NCBI GenBank assembly: GCA_009760885.1
Contig: CM019713.1
Coordinates: forward strand, 82,317,131 to 82,381,130
From: Achatina immaculata
Taxonomy: Eukaryota > Mollusca > Gastropoda > Stylommatophora > Achatinidae
Direction: 5' to 3'
DNA length: 64,000 nucleotides
Under the pieces are notes generated by a model. It saw only the letters and a program-made list of their open reading frames with translations. It ran no database searches and was not told the origin of the DNA. Made by a program: the position numbers and the translations under genes. Shown here piece by piece: positions 11,366-22,739 of the stretch; the first letter of the stretch is position 1; every line of letters begins with the position of its first letter.

Positions 11366-11774
11366 CATCTTGCTCCCAGTTCTAGGTAGATCGAACACCA
11401 CCAAACACATTAACAGGATCAATCCAGCGGGAGAGAACTGCTCCTGGGCTACTGCCAACCAGAAAACCTAAATCTTTGTTTCACAGCTTGTATGTCTCTG
11501 TAAAGAAGTAATGCTCCCCTCCCCTTCCTCTTTTCCGACGACGTAATCGATCGTCGAAGCAGAGAATCTTTAGGTTCAACCCCCCCCCCCCGGTCTCTTC
11601 TTATTCTGTAAATTTATATCTGCTAATCTTGGACTCGTGCGATGGTTCTCAAACTACGGACCGCGCGGCTACCTGAGTCAGTGACAGATGAGGACGCACG
11701 CAGATTATGTAGAAGTCAAGAACCAGGTGAAGATTTCTAGATCAGTGCCAAGTTAGGGGGGAGAATTATCACTT

Positions 11775-11920
11775 ATGAGCTAGTTTCTAAACCACGGATC
11801 TAGCTTATCACTGGGGGCCCACCACATGAGCTATGAGCTAGTTTCTAAACCACGGATCTAGCTTATCACTGGGGGCCCACCACATGAGCTATGAGCTAGT
11901 TTCTAAACCACGGATCTAGC
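11775..11920. repeat. 58-bp direct repeat, 2.5 units
   Basis: ATGAGCTAGTTTCTAAACCA starts at 11775, 11833 and 11891. Units are almost identical, indicating recent duplication. Confidence 0.95.
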
Positions 11921-12330
11921 ACAACAATTATTTGTATTAGCATTATTAGTATTATTGTAAGAAGAAGAAGAATGCTACTTGTACTGCAGCATTATTCTCG
12001 CCCCATACATTCGACCTGACAGGTGCAGAAAGATGGCCACGAAACACCTGAAGATCACATACACACCTGAAGACTGAAACACCTGCAAACCAGCGGCGCA
12101 TGTTAAAACAAAAAATCAAGTTGTGATCCGACGCTTTTCTCGACTTGGAAGAACCAGACCAGTGTTGCGCATGGCTGAACTAACAGGTAACAATTTTTTT
12201 TTAGCAAAGTGATATTAACCGTAAGCTGTTAGTTTACCCTCCCCCGACCACAAAATAACATTCCCACTGAGTCATATTGTATGCGCAGTATAAAACAAGT
12301 TATTAAACCACTCTTAACCAAAGTCTCTCT

Positions 12331-12354
12331 CATTATTATTATTATTATTATTAT
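12331..12354. repeat. (ATT)n microsatellite
   Basis: Eight ATT units within intronic sequence just before a repeat X copy. Confidence 0.9.
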
Positions 12355-12359
12355 TTGTG

Positions 12360-12710
12360 GTGGGTGAAGACGCTGTATGCTCTGGCAACCACTGACACAT
12401 CGATGACATACCAGCCTCAGGGTTGGCGAACTACCACAGCTGATCAAGACCCTGTCACACTTCTTCGTCTAGCCAGGCTAACGGGGCAGGGATCGCAACA
12501 GTTCCTATGAGTCTGCTAAAGATGTACAGCGCGCGCGAACACACACACAGACCTCCCCTTCTTTATTTCCCCCCCCCCGCCTGTACCGGCATCCAGGGAC
12601 TGAAAAAACAGCCACAGCCGCCATAAGCCCCGCCCACGCCGAGGCGATGGTGTCTATCAACAGCTTCACAACACCAGCTGTAGAGAACTCCAGCTCGCAG
12701 TTCCATGGAG
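12360..12710 (+). repeat. Repeat X, right-half copy
   Basis: Contains CAGGGTTGGCGAACTACCAC, AGCTGATCAAGACCCTGTC, CTAGCCAGGCTAACGGGGCA, GAGTCTGCTAAAGATG and a diverged 3' end. A CA/CG-rich and a C-run interruption lie inside at 12529-12580. Confidence 0.75.
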
Positions 12711-12716
12711 ACAAAA

Positions 12717-12792
12717 CTAGACGAATTAAGTGTATATCAAGACTAGACGAATTAAGTGTATATCAAGACTAGACGAATTAAGTGTATATTTC
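12717..12792. repeat. 26-bp direct repeat, about 3 units
   Basis: ACGAATTAAGTGTATATC with the linker AAGACTAG, starting at 12721, 12747 and 12773. Confidence 0.95.
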
Positions 12793-13109
12793 TACTGATA
12801 TTTTATACTTTATGTATGCTCCTTATGTTTTATATAAATGAACCAAACTCAATGATTGGGAAGAGTGAAATGATGATAAACAAAAAATATATGAGAGGCG
12901 TGCGTGTCCAATTCTTCATTTTTTGCAGATAAATTTGACTGAATCAGTCAGTTAATCACTCACACACACACACACAGAAAGTCAAGTCTGAGAACCAGCG
13001 ATGATCGCAGATAACATTCTTGGTCACGTGGCGACAAAAACATCTGTTATCGCCCTTTTTATAAGAAAAGAAAAGATAAGAAATGACGACACAAGACAAA
13101 TGGTAGGAA

Positions 13110-13930
13110 GCACACCACGCCTACATTCATTCATTTGCATGTCCCTTGCGGAACTTTGCCTCCCAAATAGCACTCCTGTAGGCCTCTCGGTTATGAGCAA
13201 GGTGGCCTGCTGCTGCTGCGTCCATTTGTAGATCATCAACGATTTCTTGCAGCCATCTTCGTTTTGGTCTTCCTCTTTTTCTTTTTCCCATTATGTATTC
13301 TTCCAATATGGTCTTCTCTAAATTATCATGACGTTTAATGTGTCCAAAATATTTAAGTTCTCTCTCTTTAATCCTCTTTACTAGCTAGCCTTCTTCAATA
13401 TTAAGCTCTTGTAGTACAGATATATTTGTTCTTTTTTGTGCCCACGATATTTGGAGAACTCTTCTGTAGCATTTACATTCAAAGGCATTTATGTGTTTCT
13501 CAGCTGTTTTGTTAAGTGTCCAGGTCTCACAGGCATATGTTGTGATGGGAAAGATGCATGACCTTAAAAATCTTATTTTTGTAGTTCTGTCTGTTCCTCT
13601 CCACAGATTCTTTATTTGTTTTACTTTCTGAAGAGCAACAGATGTCCTCTTTTTAATTTCCCTCATTGTATCTCCATTATTAGTTAGCAGTGATCCAAGA
13701 TATTCAAAACTCTCCACCTCTTCCAGTTTTTCTTCATTGATACATATTTCAGCTGCCTTGTTTGTTTTGTCAGTTGTCATCAATTTAGTTTTCTTTGCAT
13801 TAAGATAGAGGTTCTGCTCTTCGCTGTTCTTACGGACTGACATAATTAGTTTTTCCATTCCGTTTTGTGTTGTGGATAGTAATACTGTGTCATCAGCATA
13901 TCTAGTCTCTGGTATACGCCTATAATACAT
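13110..13930 (-). mobile_element. LINE-A 3' portion, 5'-truncated
   Basis: The longest clean copy of this family. The minus-strand frame 13930-13385 has an intact RT box (RYADDTVLLSTTQNG), SFEYLGSLLTNNGDTM, NLWRGTDRTTKIRFLRS, TWTLNKTAEKHINAFECK and ISWAQKRTNISVLQELN, then one in-frame stop, followed by the ELKYFGHIKRHDN and RGRP-type end. The 3' tail is (TGAA)n at about 13121-13134. 5' RT motifs and endonuclease are missing. Confidence 0.9.
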
Positions 13931-13967
13931 ACAAAATTAAGCGGTTTAGTCACTTAATGAGAATGAC

Positions 13968-14026
13968 GCACAAGCAGCCAGCCGCCACCCACATACAGTC
14001 AGCCGCCACCCACATACAGCCAAAGA
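13968..14026. repeat. 24-bp direct duplication
   Basis: CAGCCGCCACCCACATACAG occurs twice at 24-bp spacing. Confidence 0.7.
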
Positions 14027-14065
14027 ACTACAGGGCATAGATTAAGAGGAAGAGCCCGGAAAAGA

Positions 14066-14738
14066 TGGATCATCATCATCATGTGCCGTGCCGACTGGCT
14101 TAGCTATTATGCTTCTCCAGGGTACACGATCCTTCATGCAGGCCATCAGCTCAGTTGGTGATCTCCTCTCACACCATCCCGTCAGACTGTCCAGTATCAT
14201 TTCTCTTGGTCTTCCTCTTGATCTTCTTCCCTTTTTCATGTTGTTATAATATTTTCAATGCCCTCTCTTCTCCTTGCATGTCCTATGAAAGTAAATTGTC
14301 TCTCTTATCTTTTTGACAAGATTTTTGTCTCTCCAGCTCTTCTCATACATTCTTCATTAGTTATTTTTGCTGTCCAGGGGATTCGCAACATTCTTCTAAT
14401 AAACCACATTTCTGCTGCTTCCAATGACTTTTGTGTAGACCTGCCTATTGTCCATGATTCACATCCATATAACAAGATAGGTTCAATATAGCATTTTAGG
14501 ACTCGTTTTCTAACATTCATTGATAAGGATGTGTTGGATAATATGTTTCTCATTCTCTGAAATGCAGTCTTTGCTTGGCCTATTTTGTTCCTAATTTCTG
14601 TTCTGCATTTCCCATCTGAAGTTATTACTGCTCCAAGGTATTTGAATTTCTGCACTTGCTTTAGAACAGTTCCGTTTAATTTTATACTGCATGTTGGTGG
14701 ATTCTTAGATATAACCATAGATTGAGTTAGTATTAAAA
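14066..14738 (-). mobile_element. LINE-B 3' portion, 5'-truncated
   Basis: Minus-strand frames read VQKFKYLGAVITSDGKC, IGQAKTAFQRMRNILSN, SLSMNVRKRVLKCYIEP and LLYGCESWTIGRSTQK, then after a frameshift RSRGRPREMILDSLTGW. The 3' end is a (ATG)n tail, read on the plus strand as CATCATCATCATGTGCCG at 14068. It is nearly identical to the plus-strand copy at 61185, so the family was recently active. Confidence 0.9.
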
Positions 14739-14860
14739 AACAAACAAACAAAAAACACTCACGAATTACAACATAAACATCACTGTGGCAAATCACACGA
14801 CCCCCCCCCCAAAAAAAAAAGAGAGAACTGCATCTCTTACTCGACAGCCACGGTACTGCT

Positions 14861-15250
14861 CAAGTAAATAAGTCTATTTCTGCTTATGTAAAATTAGTAT
14901 ATTTCTGCTGAAGTAAATAAGTCTATTTCTGCTCAAGTAAATAAGTCTATTTCTGCTTAAGTAAAATTAGTATATTTCTGCTCAAGTAAATAAGTCTATT
15001 TCTGCTCAAGTAAAATAAGTATATTTCTGCTCAAGTAAATAAGTCTATTTCTGCTCAAGTAAATAAGTCTATTTCTGCTCAAGTAAATAAGTCTATTTCT
15101 GCTCAAGTAAATAAGTATATTTCTGCTCAAGTAAATAAGTCTATTTCTGCTCAAGTAAATAAGTCTATTTCTGCTCAAGTAAATAAGTCTATTTCTGCTC
15201 AAGTAAATAAGTATATTTCTGCTCAAGTAAATAAGTCTATTTCTGCTTAA
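14861..15250. repeat. 24-bp minisatellite, about 16 units
   Basis: Units read AAGTCTATTTCTGCTCAAGT plus AAAT. A minority variant has AAGTATATTTCTG, and the left end has TTAGTATATT. The period is divisible by three, giving an artefactual open frame on the minus strand. Confidence 0.95.
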
Positions 15251-15769
15251 CTGAACAGCACCGGCGATTTCTCCCCTACCCCTCCTCCCCTCTCTACTCA
15301 CTGCAAATGCCGGACTCCTCTATACGCCCTCTCAAGACAAGATACAGCCCAGCCCTATTTTGTTCTCTGGGGCTTATGTGCCACCTTCCCTAGAAGTGAG
15401 GTTTTGTTGTTGTTATTTTTTTTTCAGAGTGGAGGTTGGGTGGGTGGCAGTTTAGTTCAGCAACTTCTGAGACGGGACACTGAAGCTGCTTTTTTTTTTT
15501 TAATTTGTAAGTTTGTAAGAGAAACTACTACACGCCTGACAGGCAACTATCTTCCCTGCACTCTTCACGGGCCAGCGATTTCATGTAAGCTCTGACCAGG
15601 ACTGTAGGTGACTGTGACGCAAGCTCTATCCGTGCACGACTTTTACGCTCTGCTGCACGGCATCTGTTCCTTACCCCTTGTTCAGATCCGTGTATGGAAA
15701 TGTTGGCTGGGACTGTACACTTCTCTAACACCAACACCAATGTATACCCACACACTTAGCCCCCCCCCC

Positions 15770-15798
15770 TCTCTCTCTCTCTCTTCCTCCTCCTCCTG
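15770..15798. repeat. C-run and (CT)n/(CCT)n tract
   Basis: C9 followed by CT repeats and CCT repeats. Confidence 0.8.
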
Positions 15799-16229
15799 TC
15801 ACCTTCTATTCCCCCTCTTATTTGCCCCTCAAAAATACCCGCTGGAGCACAACTAAATCCATAGGTAAAATATAAAAGATCTTAGTGTATCATTTTATAT
15901 TTGTTGATATTTATTTGGTAATTTCTCAGGGTTATATGTAATCAATAACTGTGCCGACACAGATCATGCATATGCATGTTACACATTATATCATATGTAG
16001 TTCTGTATATTTTATTTAATCATTATAACAAGCTGCCTGTCATGGAAACCCACAACAAAATCTTAACATCTCAAATAAGAAAACAGTTATATCAGGACAC
16101 ATGAAACTTTAAGGTTCAAAATAGTATCGTTAACATCCCTGAGATTACTTGTAGCAAGTTCAACTTTCGTTCAGTTTGACGGCACGATTTTAAGCAACCT
16201 GGCCACGTTTGGAGAAGAAATGTAAAAGC

Positions 16230-16335
16230 TGAGATGGACAGCATGCAACGTCGCTGGAGCATGTGCCGACTACAGATCGTGAGAAGTGGAGAAAATCTGC
16301 TGCTGCCCTGCAAAATGCCACAAGGCGGCGATGAC
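16230..16335 (+). mobile_element. LINE 3'-end ORF fragment
   Basis: GATCGTGAGAAGTGGAGAAA followed by GCTGCTGCCCTGCAAAATGC parallels 9338-9395 at the DNA level. The same LINE C-terminus, short and frameshifted. Confidence 0.5.
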
Positions 16336-16399
16336 TATTCGATCACTGTCCAAGGATATGGATGTCAAAGGTTACATACATGTAGAATAAGTCTCGAAT

Positions 16400-17700
16400 C
16401 TTTCTCTCCACCCGCCTCTCTCTTGCCTGAGTCTGCCAATCCGCCATAGTTAACAGCAAACCATATGTTTACTAACAGGTCCAGTTTCTGTGTTTTTCCA
16501 ACTTCCGACTTCAAATCTGGCCCCCTGTTTCTTCCTAGAATGATGCGGCCACTCCAAAACGAGTTACCTCTACTCTGGGTGCAGTGTTCCGCGAGTTATT
16601 TTCTGTCCTGGTGACCCCACGCATATGCCGATATCCTTGTACCCGAGTCTTGGCCTACCTCGCGGCCAATGTACCCTGTAAGGTTCTGCAGTTCATGCGC
16701 AAAAACATTTTCAACCCGTGTGTAACTATATTCTAAAAAAAAATACTGTGTGCAAGTGTGCGAGATAGCGTCAAATTACAGGACATGGTTTATGATTCTC
16801 GTAGACAACAAATATATATTAAAATTCAAAGAAATCGTTACTACGAACTCATGTAGCACTATCATACTTTAGCCATACATTAGCACAAAATAAGGAAGCT
16901 GAAAACAAAAGGAACAGTTTTTTTTTTAAACTTTTTATTTCCTCCACTGTATGTTTTGATTGTGTGATTGTGTGTGAGCGCGCGCGGCCGTACAGCTTAG
17001 AGTGAACATTACTCATGGCATCCTTATTTCTGAAAAAAATCGTCAAACCTTTGCCTCTAGACATGTGTCTGAAAGCAAAATGTACAAAGCTTAAGAGACT
17101 TTAACTCCGGCAAACATGCAATGGCATTGAGCCTGTGTATGGATCATTTAAAGAAGAATAATAATAATAATGCTAAAATACGTTTTACATAACCTATCAA
17201 GAAGGAACATCCTCTTTGAGAACTACATACTGTAACAAAACACGGAACACACAAACAGTACTTGTAACATCACATCACGCATTCTGTATTTAGAACAAGG
17301 GAGGAAGAAGAAGAAAACATCGTGAAAACAGCTCGACCTAATTCAAGGTCAGAACGTCAGTGTGCGCGTGTATCGATCAACAAGCAGCCGGCACGAGCGC
17401 TCTCCTGTGCTCACCATCTACCCCCTCGCCTTCGCCTCCACTAAGGATTACATTTCTTGTACAGAATACACGAGTCAACACATGCCAGTTAGTATAGACG
17501 GGTACAAATCTACCCTGGAAACTAAAACATTGTACAACTTGATGAACTAACCTCAGAAACGGTTATAAGAAGGAAAAGCTGACAGACAGGATACTCGGCA
17601 TTTCTAAGGCGATTATCCCTAGAACTGATGCCTGAAAGAAGGTTTCAGAATGACGAAAAAAATTCTCTCCTACCTTCTGGAGTTTCACAAAGTAACTTCC
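16400..17700. other. Intronic stretch, nothing recognised
   Basis: Mixed sequence with short homopolymers, an (AAT)n stub near 17158 and a GAA-rich stub at 17300. Open frames are short. Confidence 0.3.
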
Positions 17701-17711
17701 CTGTCGACAGA

Positions 17712-17930
17712 AATCTGTGTTCTTGTGTTCTAATGTTTTTTTGTATTATGTTCTTGTGTTCTGATTTTCTTATATTCTTGTTTTCTGATGTTCTTTTGTT
17801 CTTGTTTTCTGATGTTCATGTTTTCTGATGTTCATATTTTCTGATGTTCTTATGTTATTGTGTTCTGATTTTCTATTGTTCTTGTGTCCTGATGTTCTTG
17901 TGTTCTGATGTTCTTGTGTTCTGATGAACG
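17712..17930. repeat. Degenerate 15-21-bp T-rich tandem repeat
   Basis: Repeated TTCTGATGTTCTTGTGTTC variants (about 13 units). It forms a long plus-strand pyrimidine-rich tract immediately before a CTCCCAG sequence at 17945. Confidence 0.85.
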
Positions 17931-17951
17931 TGTTCTTGTTTCGCCTCCCAG

Positions 17952-18063
17952 GAACTGCCACCGGAATACTCTTAGCAGGCGCTGCCATGAAGATATTGAG
18001 GCACAGGTATGCTACGAAACAAGGAGTGATCTGGAATGAGGAGGAGGAGGAGGAGCTGGGCTG
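17952..18063 (+). other. Possible terminal exon of an unknown gene
   Basis: A strong pyrimidine tract ending CGCCTCCCAG is followed by a frame reading GTATGILLAGAAMKILRHRY, then ATKQGVIWN and a Glu run before a TGA at about 18062. The first part looks like one short hydrophobic segment. There is no partner exon, no polyadenylation signal was identified, and the family is not recognised. It would be antisense to, and nested inside, intron 3. The T-rich array alone could create an acceptor look-alike by chance. Confidence 0.2.
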
Positions 18064-18064
18064 A

Positions 18065-18086
18065 GAAAGAAAGAAAGAAAGAAAGA
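18065..18086. repeat. (AAAG)n microsatellite
   Basis: Five GAAA units. Confidence 0.8.
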
Positions 18087-18644
18087 ACCTCGGGCCGGGA
18101 AACTGCATCTGGGAATGCCTAGAACACACAAAGAGACGGACAGGAAGATGGTAACTATAAACACATTTAATGTGCTGTGGCGTGCAGCGCACCGAGGTAA
18201 GACTTCCCATCCAGCCCAGCAGCCTACACAAAGACGTCTCTTCGCTTATGAGGAGCAAGCAGGATCCGCTGATGACAGATCTGGCACGAGTGCACGGGGG
18301 CACACAACCAGCAACACGAAAGCTCGAGTCTTACCTTGCTCACGAATGACTACACCTAAATGTATACTATTAAAACATGCGTGTGCCCTTTCTAAAACCC
18401 ACATTGTCTATTTCTGCATTCACACGCTGATAGTCACACTTTCCGCTGCTTTAGTCTAACTTCATATAAATATCTATGTGTCTTTTTTATGTGTACAATT
18501 GTATACCTTCACAATTTATACATATGTCTTCTTTGTGTACAAATGTGTACCTTCATATTTTATAAATGTCTTTTTTGTGTACAAATGTATATTTTTATGC
18601 TGTATGTGCAAATATGTGGCCAATTTGTGTACAAGACTAGTTAA

Positions 18645-19605
18645 TGAAGAAGGCAACATCAGACAAAGGCAGAGGATTACAATGGGCCCTTGACACAGTG
18701 CTGGAGGACCTTGACTCTGCGGACGACATTTGTCTACTATCATGCAGCCACAAAGATATGCAAGATAAAATAAACAAGCTAACTCAGAATGCAAACAACA
18801 TAGGACTAAAGATGAACGTAGGAAAGACAAAGTTAATGAAGCAAAATGTGAACAACAGAAATGTACTCGGAGTAGATAGCAAGTTAGTGGAGGAGGTCAA
18901 TGAATTTGTATACCTTGGCAGTAGAGTAGTAGAAAATGGAGACAGCACAGAGGACATCAACAGCAGACTTACTAGAGCAAATCAGACTTTTGCAATGCCG
19001 CAGACTATATGGAAATTTAAAAAACTAAGCATGAAGACGAAAATAAGGATATTTAAGAGTAATGTTCTAAGTGGAAGTGAAGTTAATGTTCTAAGTGGAA
19101 GTGAAGTTAGTGTGTTAGTGGAAGTGAAAGTTAATGGAAGTGAAGTTAACGTTCTAAGTGGAAGAGAAGTTCCATTAGAAGTTTGGAAGTGAATGTTGGA
19201 AAATCACCAAAACCATAGAAAACAAGTTGAATTCTTTCCAGACTAAATGTTTATGAAGAATTATAAAAATATTTTGGCCAAACACCATAAGAAATAACAT
19301 CTTGTTGGTAGAAATGCAGATGAAACCAATGACAGCAATTATTGAGGAAAGACGCTGGCATGTACTCCGAATGGCTGACAACTCACTACCAAAAATAGCA
19401 CTAAGATGGACACCACAGGGGAACAGAAGTAAGGGTAGACCAAATGAGACACGGAGAAGAACAGCAGATATTGAGCAATAGAAGGCTCACATGGGCAAGA
19501 GCGGAAAAAAGGCTAAGGACAGACATTTGTGGAAAACCCTTGCGGAAGTTTCATGTGCCTTGTGCACTTCAGGTTGAGAGAGAGAGAGAGAGAGAGAGAG
19601 ATATT
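18645..19605 (+). mobile_element. LINE-E 3' portion with (GA)n tail
   Basis: The plus frame reads LDSADDICLLSCSHKDMQDK (RT box with SADD in place of YADD), GLKMNVGKTKLMK, EFVYLGSRVVENGDSTED and KLSMKTKIRIFKSNVL. The frame then enters a short internal tandem duplication (19060-19165) built on GTTCTAAGTGGAAGTGAAGT, followed by the degraded C-terminal region and CCCTTGCGGAAGTTTCATGT, ending in (GA)n at 19577-19602. A related 3' end is at 43670. Confidence 0.8.
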
Positions 19606-20095
19606 GGTTTGTGTATAAATGTATATCTTTATGCAGTGTTTTATAAATATGTGCGCGCTTTTTTTCTGTATAGGAGTAGACATATTACCTTTACATTTTT
19701 ATAAATTCTTGTATCTCTGTGCCCTATTTCTTTAAGGTATCTAACTAGCAGTAATTTCAACTTCCCCTTTACTCTCTTACTTCCTGGTCATTCATCTATC
19801 TTATTCTGTTAAAAAAACAAAACGCAACAAATGCGATATTGCGATTTAACTGAAGTTTGCTGATCAGACAAGGGCAAATTACCTGAAACGTTCACTTGGA
19901 CATCAACTTCACGTGCTGACCTGAATTCTACTCAGCAGATGATCCATGAGCACAGAAAAGCGACACTAGTCAAAACAGCATTTTTGACAACTCATGACAG
20001 GTTCACGAGAATCCCGTGAAACTTACTGAACACAAAACTCACTGACCATGTTATTGAAGGCCTATAAAAGATTAACGCTCCTCGAATCAATTCAT
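19606..20095. other. Intronic stretch, nothing recognised
   Basis: AT-rich sequence; no element recognised. Confidence 0.3.
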
Positions 20096-20109
20096 TTGAA
20101 AATCCAGTC

Positions 20110-21130
20110 GCAAGTATGGCTCATCTCACTACAGAACAACGACTCATCAGTACTCAGTCATAGCGACATATAATTTTAGCTAGGGCCGTGTTGTTAGTAC
20201 TCGGTTCTAGCGACATACTATTTTAGCACAAGACAATTTAATGTGGTTAAAAGCACCATTAGTCGCCTTTGTATATGATTTTAAGAAACTGGCTCAGTTG
20301 CAGACCGGCCGCGCAGTGGAAGATCCATAGTCACAACTCCTGCCGAAGACCGTTTCATAAGACTGCGTCACCTCAGGAATCGATTTGCATCTGCGTCCTC
20401 AACAGCCCAGTCAATGACAGCAGCTCGTCGAATTTCATATCAAAAAGTCAGGAACCGGCTGCACAAAGCTGGTCTTTGGGCCTGAAGACCCTAAAGAGAT
20501 CCTGTTCTTACGGACCGGCATCGCCAATGGACCGTTGCGAATAATTGGAGAAAAGTTTGGTTTAGTGATGAATCATTCTTTCTGCTCCAGCGACACGATA
20601 GACAGAGAAGAGTTTACCGCAGAGTCCATGAGCGCTACGCCCAGAACTGCGTGGATGAGGCTCCTCCACATGGTGGTGGAGGTATACTGGTGTGGGGGAC
20701 GATCAACTTCATGTGAAGAAGTGACCTGGTGCAAATTGAAGGACGCCTGAATGCCCAACGATACGTCGCTGCAATTCTTCGTCCTCGTGTCCTTCCACTT
20801 CTGGCTGCACCAGGGTCGATTTTTCAGCAGGATAACGCTCGACCTCATGTGGCACAAATTACCAGCCAGTTCCTCGCTGACAACGTCGTCCAGACCATTC
20901 TGTGGCTATCCATTATCATTAAACATGAACCTAATAGAACACTTATGGGATGAACTCAACGGACAAGTCCGCCAGCGAGACGTGGCGCCAGCTAATCTCC
21001 GACAGTTGTCTCTTGCATTGCGGGAAGAGTGGGCAGCCATCCCACAACAACAGATCCAAGTCAAGGAGATGTCGTTCTCTGTTACAGGCCAGAGGAGGCC
21101 ATACACCTTACTGAAACGGAGGCCTCAGTC
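20110..21130 (+). pseudogene. Tc1-like transposase remnant
   Basis: Starts MAHLTTEQRL-like at 20115, then a small internal duplication (20148-20230), and continues through at least four frame changes. Recognisable blocks: VWFSDESFFLLQRHDRQRR (first catalytic Asp), GGGGILVWGTI, IFQQDNARPHVAQ (second catalytic Asp) and NMNLIEHLWDELNGQVRQRD. The third acidic position expected before MNLIEHLW (SPD in active relatives) reads SLN, so catalysis is lost apart from the frameshifts. Terminal inverted repeats were not located. Confidence 0.88.
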
Positions 21131-21239
21131 GCAAAGAATAAAAGTCCAAACCAAATTTAATGAACATCATTTCATTGTTAAAGTCTTAAAGTTTCTTCAT
21201 GCCAAGATTGAAACATTAATTCTGTAAAATAAAATGTTG

Positions 21240-22440
21240 ATACAAGTTTGAAATTTGGTGTTCATTACGACTAAAGCTGTGTTGTTGTTTTTTTTTAACA
21301 TTATCTTTACCTTCACAACTATTTTTGTTTTCGTTCACCCAACTTTCGCTGAATTTCTCTCTTTAATGACAGAGAAATGGACAATAATAAATCTTTCTCG
21401 TCTACAATCTTTCTATCTTCCCTTCTCTGGCTCATTCACAACTTACAGAAGACTACAATCTTAGCCTTCCCCACCCCCTCTTATCCCCCTTCTCTTACTC
21501 ATTCACAGATTACGCAACACTTATCACAGTCTTAGCTTTGTCTGTCTGGGGAAATCCCAACACCTCCTTCTCTTCTCTTCTTACCTTCTCTTTACCGCCA
21601 CACCTTCATACACCTTCCCCTGCTCACGTGCATGTTCCCAGCACGTAGATAACGAGACAAAGGTACCACGCCTCGCGTGTATGTCATGCTTGCATGAATA
21701 CCACGACCGCCATGTCATCTAGCCTGGGCACACACAGGCATGCACGTACAGCGAGGACTGCTTTGTTCAACTGTGTGCACTCTTAACAGCGGATTCGTCT
21801 TCCTCTTCCCCCCCCCCCCCCCACCCAACCTTCATAAACCAGCTGAGTTTTTTTTTTTTTTTTAGTAGGGACCAACGAGCAGCCAAGAATGTCGAAACGT
21901 TTCGACATTTGTCAGAATTCTGAGCTAGCACTGTCAGGATTGTTGGGACTAGGATCAAAACTACGACCAGCATAAAGTGCAAGAGTTTCTCCCTTCTTCC
22001 CCCCCCCCCCCCCACACCTCCTCCCTTCCTGAAAGCACAACAAAGAAGGTAGATTAGAGGGACCGTATTACGACTGAGGAAAAGATGGAAGCGATTACAC
22101 GAGAGCACCGAACTCGCGGCCAACAAGGAAACTCTCTTTACTCTGTTCAGCCTTACCATGCCGGATGTAAACACAACCAGCTTACAGCGACGGCTGCAGT
22201 CCTCCAGGGTCAGCGAGAGTCAGACGGCCTTGACCTCTTCGTGGGCTCTCCAAGAAATACACACTGTTGTGGTCCTAGTGCCTTTAATTCTGCGAACATC
22301 TGCTTCTAGGTCTAATCCCACTACCGTGTTGTACTTCTGATTACAAGCTACTGCTGTTACTGCAGTCTGTACTACGGGATTTAAAAACACTGCTCCACCA
22401 CTTTTGCTTTCCGTCCCCGATTTAGAAAAAAAAAAAAGCC
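21240..22440. other. Intronic stretch with homopolymers, nothing recognised
   Basis: Contains C runs at 21810 and 22000, a T run at 21847, and a small palindrome (AATGTCGAAACGTTTCGACATT) around 21888-21910. Confidence 0.35.
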
Positions 22441-22441
22441 A

Positions 22442-22738
22442 CATCAGTTACTTCTAGAAAGTGAGGAAAGCCTCATCAGTTACTTCTAGAAAGTGAGGAA
22501 AGCCTCATCAGTTACTTCTAGAAAGTGAGGAAAGCCTCATCAGTTACTTCTAGAAAGTGAGGAAAGCCTCATCAGTTACTTCTAGAAAGTGAGGAAAGCC
22601 TCATCAGTTACTTCTAGAAAGTGAGGAAAGCCTCATCAGTTACTTCTAGAAAGTGAGGAAAGCCTCATCAGTTACTTCTAGAAAGTGAGGAAAGCCTCAT
22701 CAGTTACTTCTAGAAAGTGAGGAAAGCCTCATCAGTTC
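22442..22738. repeat. 32-bp minisatellite, about 9 units
   Basis: Units read CCTCATCAGTTACTTCTAGA then AAGTGAGGAAAG and are virtually identical, implying recent expansion. Each holds TTCTAGAA, an inverted TTC/GAA pair. Confidence 0.97.
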
Positions 22739-22739
22739 A

